DNA of 10,543 bases, taken from positions 1 through 10,543 of the forward strand of contig JASGFF010000076.1 of assembly GCA_047605685.1 (NCBI GenBank), read 5' to 3'. The DNA is from JAUASV01 sp047605685 (GTDB lineage Bacteria > Actinomycetota > Actinomycetes > Actinomycetales > Microbacteriaceae). The position numbers and the translations under genes were made by a program. Positions 5,630-10,543 of the stretch are shown here, piece after piece; positions within the stretch are counted from its first letter, which is position 1; each line of letters starts with the position of its first letter. The notes under the pieces are model-generated. The model did not search any database. It saw nothing but the letters and a program-made list of their open reading frames with translations, and was not told the DNA's origin.

Positions 5630-6322
5630 GTGACCACGCAGATCGTGATCCTCGCCGCCGGAATGGGCAGCCGGCTCGGCCGCTCGCTGCCGAAGCCGCT
5701 CACCCCGCTCGCCGACGGCCGCACGATCATGCGGCAGCAGTTCGACAACATCCGCTACGCCTTCGGCGAGGCCGCGCACATCACGGTCGTCGTGGGCTAC
5801 AAGCTCGAGCACATCATCGAGGCGCACCCGGACGCCTCCTTCGTCTACAACGACCTCTACGACCAGACGAACACCTCGAAGAGCCTGTTGCGGGCGCTGC
5901 AGGCCAGCGGCTCCGGCGGCGTGCTCTGGATGAACGGCGACGTGGTCTTCGACCCCGAGGCGCTCGTGCGCGGCGCCGCGCTCATCGCCCGCGAGCAGTC
6001 CTACGTCACCGTCAACACCGCGAAGGTCTCGGACGAGGAGGTCAAGTACACGACGGATGCCCGGGGCTACATCCGCGAGCTGTCCAAGACGGTGCGCGGC
6101 GGCCTCGGCGAGGCGGTAGGCATCAACTACATCGCCCGCGACGCCAAGCAAGCGCTCATCCGGCAGCTCAGGCGCGTCGACGACCAGGACTACTTCGAGC
6201 GCGGCCTCGAGCTCGCGATCACCGAGGACGGACTCGCCCTCGAGCCGCTGGACATCTCGGACCTGTACGCCGTCGAGGTCGACTTCGCCGAGGACCTGGA
6301 GCGGGCCAACCTGTACGTCTGA
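5630..6322 (+). CDS. LicC-like sugar/phosphocholine nucleotidyltransferase
   Basis: This cytoplasmic NTP-transferase of 230 residues activates a phosphorylated small molecule (sugar phosphate, phosphocholine or polyol phosphate) as its nucleotide diphosphate derivative. The signature LAAGMGSRLG (8-17) followed by LPKPL (20-24) binds the NTP, with Lys22 as the usual phosphate contact. NGD (102-104) supplies a metal-binding Asp, and VEVDFAEDL (215-223) the second acidic site. The length, YNDLYDQTNTSKSL (73-86) and the single-domain form resemble pneumococcal LicC, a CTP:phosphocholine cytidylyltransferase of 229 residues, but the true substrate is not determinable. The GTG start is fixed by AGGAGG (5618-5623) 6 nt upstream. 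TagG- and TagH-like export genes follow, so the product probably decorates or builds an exported cell-wall polymer. Confidence 0.88.
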   Translation: MTTQIVILAAGMGSRLGRSLPKPLTPLADGRTIMRQQFDNIRYAFGEAAHITVVVGYKLEHIIEAHPDASFVYNDLYDQTNTSKSLLRALQASGSGGVLWMNGDVVFDPEALVRGAALIAREQSYVTVNTAKVSDEEVKYTTDARGYIRELSKTVRGGLGEAVGINYIARDAKQALIRQLRRVDDQDYFERGLELAITEDGLALEPLDISDLYAVEVDFAEDLERANLYV

Positions 6323-6380
6323 TCCGCTGGTGCGCCCGGGCGGCGAGCCGCGGCTGCACGGCGTCCTCTCGCCCGGCGCG

Positions 6381-6410
6381 TATGATCGGGCGCGGTTCCC
6401 CCGAGAAGGA
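6381..6410 (+). promoter_or_regulatory. Promoter -10 and Shine-Dalgarno of the TagG-like gene
   Basis: TATGAT (6381-6386) is a good -10, followed by GAGAAGGA (6403-6410) 6 nt before a TTG codon at 6417. Together they argue for the TTG as start rather than the GTG at 6330, which would lie upstream of the promoter. No clear -35 is seen. Confidence 0.5.
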
Positions 6411-6416
6411 CTGCCG

Positions 6417-7214
6417 TTGACTGCTCCCACCGAGCGCGCGACCAGGTCGCCCGCGCAGCGGTATCGGCACGCCCTGTGGCTGCTCGCGAGCCGCGACCTG
6501 AAGAAGCGCTACGCCACCTCGGCGCTCGGCTACCTCTGGTCGGTGCTCGACCCGCTGCTGATGGCGGCCGTGTACTGGTTCGTCTTCGCCGTCGTGTTCG
6601 GCCGCGGCGGCGTGGGCGAGTCGCCGTACATCGTGTTCCTGCTCAGCGCGATGCTGCCGTGGACCTGGTTCAACGGCGCGGTCTCCGACGCCACCCGCGC
6701 CTTCTCTTACGAGGCGAAGCTCGTGCGCTCCACGACGATCCCGCGCACGATCTGGGTCGCGAGCCTCGTGCTGTCCAAGGGGGTCGAGTTCCTGCTCTCC
6801 ATCCCGGTGCTGGCCGTGTTCGCGATCGCCTCCGGGGCGCAGTTGCACTGGCAGATCGTGCTGTGGATCCCGGCGATCGCGATCCAGGCGGCGCTCACGC
6901 TCGGCGTCGGGCTCATCGTCGCCCCGCTGGTGGTGTTCCTCACCGACCTGCACCGGGCGGTGAAGCTGCTGCTGCGGGTGATGTTCTACGCCTCGCCCGT
7001 GGTCTACGGCGTCACCGATCTGCCGGCGTGGCTGCACGGCGTCGCGGCCGTCAACCCGCTCAGCGGCATCCTCTCGCTGTACCGCTCCGCGTTCTTCCCC
7101 GGGCAGCTCGACGTCGGCACCGCCGCCGTCGGCGCGGCGATGAGCCTCGCGGTACTCGGCCTCGGCGTGCTGGTGTTCCGGCGCTGCGAGCGCCCGCTGC
7201 TGAAGGAGATCTGA
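6417..7214 (+). CDS. TagG-type polysaccharide ABC exporter permease
   Basis: This integral membrane half of an ABC-2 exporter for teichoic acid, O-antigen or capsule-like polymers has 265 residues, normal for the family. The N-terminal cytoplasmic helix RDLKKRYATSALGYLWSVLD (26-45) is the classic family motif before the first membrane segment. Hydrophobic segments lie near 46-62, 70-90, 113-138, 146-176, 186-202 and 235-254. The conserved block from YASPVVYGV (191-199) to AVNPLSGILSLYR (211-223) is typical of ABC2_membrane proteins. The TTG start is preceded by GAGAAGGA at 6 nt. Its stop TGA overlaps the start of the ATPase gene by one base (TGATG at 7212-7216). Which polymer is moved cannot be read here, since no glycosyltransferase is encoded nearby. 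An upstream GTG at 6330 is a less likely start. Confidence 0.9.
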   Translation: MTAPTERATRSPAQRYRHALWLLASRDLKKRYATSALGYLWSVLDPLLMAAVYWFVFAVVFGRGGVGESPYIVFLLSAMLPWTWFNGAVSDATRAFSYEAKLVRSTTIPRTIWVASLVLSKGVEFLLSIPVLAVFAIASGAQLHWQIVLWIPAIAIQAALTLGVGLIVAPLVVFLTDLHRAVKLLLRVMFYASPVVYGVTDLPAWLHGVAAVNPLSGILSLYRSAFFPGQLDVGTAAVGAAMSLAVLGLGVLVFRRCERPLLKEI

Positions 7215-7966
7215 TGGGCCAGGCGGCGTCGACGGTGATCGAGGTGGAGGGCCTCGGCATCCGGTTCAAGCGCAACCGCGGCGCGCGCCGCACGTTCAAG
7301 GACCTGTTCGGCGGGCACAACCGCCGCACCCTGCCCGGCGAGTTCTGGGCGCTGCGGGACGTGTCGTTCCGGGTGCGGGCGGGCGAGGCGATCGGCGTCG
7401 TCGGGCGCAACGGCCAGGGCAAGTCGACGCTGCTGCGGCTCGTCGCCGAGGTGGTGCTGCCCGACGAGGGCCGGGTGCGGGTGCACGGCGGCGTCGCGCC
7501 GCTCATCGAGATCACCGGCGGCTTCGTCGGCGAGCTCACGGTGCGCGACAACGTCTACCTGACGGCGGGACTGCACGGGATGTCGCGGCGCGAGATCGAC
7601 GAGCGCTTCGAGTCGATGGTGCGCTTCGCCGAGATCGCGGACTTCCTCGACACCCCCTACAAGCACCTGTCGAACGGGATGAAGGTGCGGGTGGCGTTCA
7701 GCGTCGTCACCCAGCTCGAGGAGCCGATCATCCTCGTCGACGAGGTGCTCGCCGTGGGCGACAAGGCCTTCCGCGACAAGTGCTACGCGCGCATCGAGGA
7801 GCTGCTCGCCGGCGGCCGCACGCTGTTCTTCGTCTCGCACAACGAGAACGATCTGCGCCGGTTCTGCGACCGCGGCCTGTACCTCGACGGCGGCCGGCTG
7901 GTGCTCGACGGCCCCATCGATGCGGTGCTGGAGCGTTACCACGAGGACTACGCGCCGGGCGGGTGA
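7214..7966 (+). CDS. TagH-type polysaccharide ABC exporter ATPase
   Basis: This is the cytoplasmic ATPase that pairs with the TagG-type permease to export a lipid-linked cell-surface polymer. It has 250 residues. Walker A is GRNGQGKST (64-72), the signature HLSNGMKVRVAFSV (151-164) is typical of polysaccharide exporters, Walker B is IILVDEVLAVGD (172-183) and the switch His is His209 (FVSHNENDL). The segment RRTFKDLFGGH (25-35) before the core is the usual family extension linking to GEFWALRDVSF (42-52). The protein ends soon after the ATPase core (RYHEDYAPGG), so it lacks the C-terminal carbohydrate-binding domain of Wzt-type proteins. AAGGAG (7203-7208) lies 5 nt before the ATG, and the TGATG overlap with the upstream gene suggests translational coupling. 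Confidence 0.93.
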   Translation: MGQAASTVIEVEGLGIRFKRNRGARRTFKDLFGGHNRRTLPGEFWALRDVSFRVRAGEAIGVVGRNGQGKSTLLRLVAEVVLPDEGRVRVHGGVAPLIEITGGFVGELTVRDNVYLTAGLHGMSRREIDERFESMVRFAEIADFLDTPYKHLSNGMKVRVAFSVVTQLEEPIILVDEVLAVGDKAFRDKCYARIEELLAGGRTLFFVSHNENDLRRFCDRGLYLDGGRLVLDGPIDAVLERYHEDYAPGG

Positions 7967-7989
7967 GCGCCGCCGGGCGCGCGCCGGGC

Positions 7990-8739
7990 TCAGCCCACGA
8001 GCAGTGTCAGCTCGCTCGGCCCGGAGCGCTCCAGCCGGACGCCGAGGCCGCGGGCCGCCGCGAGCAGCTCCTCGACGTCGTCGGCCTGCACCCGCGCGAG
8101 CGCGAGCGTGCGCACGAGCTCCCCCTTGCCGCGCTTGTTGAAGTGGTTGAGCGGACGCCGTGCCCCCTCCGGCCCCTCGGCGAGCACGCGGACGGCGACG
8201 AAGCGCTCCCCCGCCGGCAGCGGGCCGAGCGCAGCGTAGGCGTCCGAGCGCAGGTCGACGACGAGGCCGGGCCGCTCGGCGATCGCCGCCGTGATGGCCG
8301 CGGCCCAGTGCTGCCGCAGCCGCAGGCCGGGCAGGCGGGAGTCGTGGGACAGCCGGTACGCCGGCACCGGGTCGAGGGCGCCGACGAGACCGAGCAGCGC
8401 CGAGTGCACAGCGACCGAGCGGCCGAGCCAGGCGCGGGCATCCGCATCGAGGTCCTCGGCCCCGAGCGCCTCGAACAGCACGCCCGTGAAGCGGTCGACG
8501 GCGGGCATCGTCGGCGACACGCGCAGCGCGCGGTTGCGCTCGACCTCGCCTCGCTGGCGCTGCGAGAGCCGGAGCGCCGTCAGCGAGGCGGACTCCGAGC
8601 GCGACAGCCGCAGCAGCGCATCGAGGCAAGCCTCCCGCCCGGCGGTGAGCTCCGGGAAGGAGAGCCGCTCGAGCGCGAGCGGGCGTCCCGGCTCGCCGCC
8701 GTCGCGCTTCGTCTCCGACGGCGGCAGCAACAGCAGCAT
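7990..8739 (-). CDS. yaaA: YaaA family peroxide stress protein
   Basis: This 249-residue protein belongs to the YaaA/DUF328 family. In E. coli YaaA limits free intracellular iron and DNA damage during hydrogen peroxide stress; the actinobacterial role is not established. Recognised family features are the N-terminal LLLLPPSETK (2-11), the central DRFTGVLFEAL (82-92), AYRLSHDSRLPGL (127-139), HWAAAIT (144-150), VDLRSDAYAAL (161-171) and the basic motif NHFNKRGKGELVR (198-210). The length is typical. The ATG at 8739 overlaps the stop of the upstream kinase gene (TGATG), and no Shine-Dalgarno is evident, so translation is probably coupled to the kinase. It appears to be the last gene of the atpD-atpC-kinase-yaaA run and converges on the TagH-type gene with only 23 bp between stops. 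Confidence 0.88.
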   Translation of the reverse strand: MLLLLPPSETKRDGGEPGRPLALERLSFPELTAGREACLDALLRLSRSESASLTALRLSQRQRGEVERNRALRVSPTMPAVDRFTGVLFEALGAEDLDADARAWLGRSVAVHSALLGLVGALDPVPAYRLSHDSRLPGLRLRQHWAAAITAAIAERPGLVVDLRSDAYAALGPLPAGERFVAVRVLAEGPEGARRPLNHFNKRGKGELVRTLALARVQADDVEELLAAARGLGVRLERSGPSELTLLVG

Positions 8740-9260
8740 CAGGAGCCCAGGAACGCGAGCGTCCGGTCGACGAGCTCCGGCAGCGGCCGGACGCTGTCGA
8801 GCGTCAGCCGCTCGGCCGCGGCGCTCGCCCCGCCCCACGCGCCGTACTCGTCGAGGCTCTGCTCGACCCGGTGCCAGGCGACCTCGTCGATGTGCGGCAG
8901 CCGGCGCCGGCGGGCGGCGAGCCGCTCGCGGTGCACGGCGGCGTCGGAGCAGACCACCTCGAGGAACTTCAGCGGGGTGCCGCACCGCGCGGCCAGGCCC
9001 ACCCACTGCTCCCGGGCCGCGTCGACGGCGTTCACGGCGTCGACGATCACGCTCTGCCCGGCGCGCAGGATCGACTCGGCGAGCGACTCCACCACGAGGT
9101 AGGCGGCGAGGCCGGTGGGCTGGTCGCTGGCGATGCCGGCCGAGAGGATGGCGGACTCGATCGGGTCGACGGAGACGACGGGCAGGCCGAGCCGCCGGCC
9201 GACCTCGTCGGCGATCGTGCTCTTGCCCGATCCCGGCAGGCCGGCCGTCACGATCAGCAC
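8739..9260 (-). CDS. P-loop kinase-like ATPase (AAA_33/zeta-like fold)
   Basis: This small soluble P-loop protein of 173 residues has Walker A GLPGSGKST (7-15), Asp32 in VVSVDPIE at the position of the substrate-binding acid in small-molecule kinases, a Walker B-like SVIVDAVN (70-77), and an Arg-rich lid around HRERLAARRRR (110-120). This is the layout of AAA_33, gluconate-kinase-like and zeta-toxin-like kinases; the substrate is unknown. The GTG at 9260 is the only start that keeps the full first beta-strand (LIVTAGLPG). It lies 7 nt after the atpC stop with only a weak GAGTGAG ahead, so it is probably cotranscribed with the ATP synthase genes. No antitoxin gene accompanies it, so a zeta-toxin role is not supported. 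Confidence 0.82.
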   Translation of the reverse strand: MLIVTAGLPGSGKSTIADEVGRRLGLPVVSVDPIESAILSAGIASDQPTGLAAYLVVESLAESILRAGQSVIVDAVNAVDAAREQWVGLAARCGTPLKFLEVVCSDAAVHRERLAARRRRLPHIDEVAWHRVEQSLDEYGAWGGASAAAERLTLDSVRPLPELVDRTLAFLGS

Positions 9261-9267
9261 GGAACGC

Positions 9268-9525
9268 TCACTCGAGCGCGGCGTTGCGGGCCACGATCTG
9301 CACGGCGTCGTGGTCGACGGAGAGGAAACCGTCGTCCGCGTGAGCGGTGACGACCCGGCCGTCCGCGGTCGTCACCCGCACCTCGCCCGCGCCCAGGATC
9401 GCCAGGATCGGCTCGTGACCGGCGAGGATGCCGATCTCGCCCTCGGTGGTGCGGGCGACGACCTGCCTGGCCTCGCCCGACCACACCTCGGCGTCGGCCG
9501 AGACGACGCTCACGGTGAGCGCCAT
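9268..9525 (-). CDS. atpC: ATP synthase F1 subunit epsilon, short form
   Basis: This subunit of the central stalk of F1Fo ATP synthase sits at the membrane-facing end of gamma and couples rotation between F1 and Fo. The 85 residues cover only the N-terminal beta-sandwich: LTVSVVSADAEVWSGEARQV (3-22), TTEGEIGILAGHEPILAIL (26-44) with the conserved GEIGIL-GHEP block, and FLSVDHDAVQIVARNA (67-82). The C-terminal two-helix domain that can inhibit ATP hydrolysis in longer homologues (about 120-140 residues) is absent; such short forms occur in some actinobacteria. The ATG at 9525 lies 2 nt after the atpD stop, and AAGGAG (9542-9537) lies 11 nt upstream inside atpD. Confidence 0.95.
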   Translation of the reverse strand: MALTVSVVSADAEVWSGEARQVVARTTEGEIGILAGHEPILAILGAGEVRVTTADGRVVTAHADDGFLSVDHDAVQIVARNAALE

Positions 9526-9527
9526 GG

Positions 9528-10543
9528 TCAGCCGTTCTCCTTCTGGATCTGCGCCCAGCGCTCCTCCACGTCCGAGATCGCGCCGACGTTGAAGAACGCC
9601 TGCTCGGCGACGTGGTCGAACTCGCCCTTCGCGATCGCGTCGAAGGACTCGATCGTTTCCTTCAGCGGCACCGTGGAGCCCTCGACGCCGGTGAACTTCT
9701 TCGCCATGTAGGTGTTCTGCGAGAGGAACTGCTGGATGCGACGCGCACGCGAGACCGTGATCTTGTCCTCCTCGCTGAGCTCGTCGACGCCGAGGATCGC
9801 GATGATCTCCTGCAGCTCCTTGTTCTTCTGCAGGATCGCCTTGACCTCCGTGGCGACCCGGTAGTGCTCGGCGCCCAGGTAGCGCGGGTCGAGGATGCGC
9901 GAGGTGGAGCTGAGCGGGTCGACGGCCGGGTACAGGCCCTTCGAGGCGATCTCGCGGCTGAGCTCGGTCGTCGCGTCGAGGTGGGCGAACGTCGTCGCCG
10001 GAGCCGGGTCGGTGTAGTCGTCGGCGGGCACGTAGATCGCCTGCAGCGAGGTGATCGAGTGGCCACGGGTCGAGGTGATGCGCTCCTGCAGAATGCCCAT
10101 CTCGTCGGCGAGGTTCGGCTGGTAGCCCACCGCGGAGGGCATCCGGCCGAGCAGCGTCGACACCTCCGAGCCGGCCTGGGTGAACCGGAAGATGTTGTCG
10201 ATGAACAGCAGCACGTCCTGGTTCTGCACGTCGCGGAAGTACTCCGCCATCGTGAGCGCGGAGAGCGCCACGCGCAGCCGTGTCCCCGGCGGCTCATCCA
10301 TCTGGCCGAACACGAGGGCCGTCTTGTCGAAGACGCCCGCCTCCTCCATCTCGCCGATGAGGTCGTTGCCCTCGCGAGTGCGCTCGCCGACGCCGGCGAA
10401 CACCGAGACGCCGCCGTGGTCGGCCGCGACGCGGTAGATCATCTCCTGGATGAGCACCGTCTTGCCGACGCCCGCGCCGCCGAACAGACCGATCTTGCCG
10501 CCCTGCACGTAGGGGGTGAGCAGGTCGATGACCTTGATGCCGG
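9528..10543 (-). CDS. atpD: ATP synthase F1 subunit beta, N-terminus missing at window edge
   Basis: This is the catalytic subunit of F1Fo ATP synthase, forming the ATP-making sites with the alpha subunit. The last 337 residues are present; the first 140 or so lie beyond the right edge. Visible from the N-terminal side are GIKVIDLLTPY, Walker A GGAGVGKT, the catalytic region SVFAGVGERTREGND, Walker B LLFIDNIFRFTQAGSE, SALLGRMP-type sequence (STLLGRMPSAVGYQP), the DELSEED motif (VDELSEEDK) contacting gamma, and the C-terminal helical domain ending WAQIQKENG. All motifs are intact. The GTG at 10508 is not a true start, since family sequence continues upstream to the edge. It is followed by atpC after 2 nt; atpG and atpA would be expected further upstream. 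Confidence 0.98.
   Translation of the reverse strand, partial: GIKVIDLLTPYVQGGKIGLFGGAGVGKTVLIQEMIYRVAADHGGVSVFAGVGERTREGNDLIGEMEEAGVFDKTALVFGQMDEPPGTRLRVALSALTMAEYFRDVQNQDVLLFIDNIFRFTQAGSEVSTLLGRMPSAVGYQPNLADEMGILQERITSTRGHSITSLQAIYVPADDYTDPAPATTFAHLDATTELSREIASKGLYPAVDPLSSTSRILDPRYLGAEHYRVATEVKAILQKNKELQEIIAILGVDELSEEDKITVSRARRIQQFLSQNTYMAKKFTGVEGSTVPLKETIESFDAIAKGEFDHVAEQAFFNVGAISDVEERWAQIQKENG

Noticed and set aside
6330..6416. GTG at 6330 as start of the TagG-like permease
   Set aside because: It would add 29 residues without family similarity, lacks a Shine-Dalgarno, and lies upstream of TATGAT at 6381, whereas TTG at 6417 has GAGAAGGA at 6 nt.
5408..6430. Upstream extension of the ABC ATPase to a 619-residue protein
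   Set aside because: The extra frame is antisense to the nucleotidyltransferase gene and shows no family sequence; the GTG at 5407 has a proper upstream hexamer.
7967..7989. Hairpin terminator between the TagH-type gene and yaaA
   Set aside because: The 23-bp convergent gap is GC-rich with only short overlapping complementarity (GGGCT/AGCCC) and no T-tract; not strong enough to call.
8739..9260. Zeta-type toxin of a toxin-antitoxin system
   Set aside because: No small antitoxin gene lies beside it; its neighbours are atpC and yaaA, and the fold is shared with many small-molecule kinases.

Overview
The window is very GC-rich and reads as chromosomal sequence of an actinobacterium, most likely Micrococcales and probably Microbacteriaceae. 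This inference rests on the base composition, the GTG/TTG starts, a DUF3039 protein, an 85-residue ATP synthase epsilon subunit, and several start codons lying 6-7 nt behind a TANNNT hexamer, the pattern of leaderless actinobacterial transcripts. No rRNA, tRNA, insertion sequence, prophage or CRISPR array is visible.

Left part (1-3023). A minus-strand gene fragment (1-205) carries an in-frame GLDAAN hexapeptide repeat and may be the start of a MurL-like epimerase. It diverges from pncB (247-1536, nicotinate phosphoribosyltransferase) across 41 bp holding two face-to-face -10 hexamers and an inverted repeat. A minus-strand AbiEi/DUF559-like gene (1592-2536) follows, bracketed by two perfect palindromes with the same 16-bp core. 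Next come a DUF3039 zinc-ribbon-like gene (2659-2916) and an intergenic array of 14-bp repeats.

Middle part (3024-7966). A two-gene ABC exporter (ATPase 4571-5407, permease 3024-4595, overlapping by 25 nt) is transcribed leftward. It diverges from a rightward set: a LicC-like nucleotidyltransferase (5630-6322), a TagG-type permease (6417-7214) and a TagH-type ATPase (7214-7966). The rightward set looks like activation of a cell-wall glycopolymer building block plus export of the polymer. The 222-bp divergent region contains 11-bp-spaced GTTCAC direct repeats resembling the Streptomyces PhoP PHO box, suggesting phosphate control of surface polymer genes.

Right part (7990-10543). This is the 3' end of the ATP synthase operon on the minus strand: atpD (truncated by the window edge) and atpC, followed 7 nt later by a P-loop kinase gene, whose stop overlaps the start of a yaaA-family gene (TGATG).

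The gene content is mostly ordinary. No clearly new multi-gene system is visible. The most informative signals are in the short non-coding regions: the symmetric divergent promoter at 203-249, the PHO-box-like repeats at 5527-5556, the paired palindromes, and the two repeat arrays.
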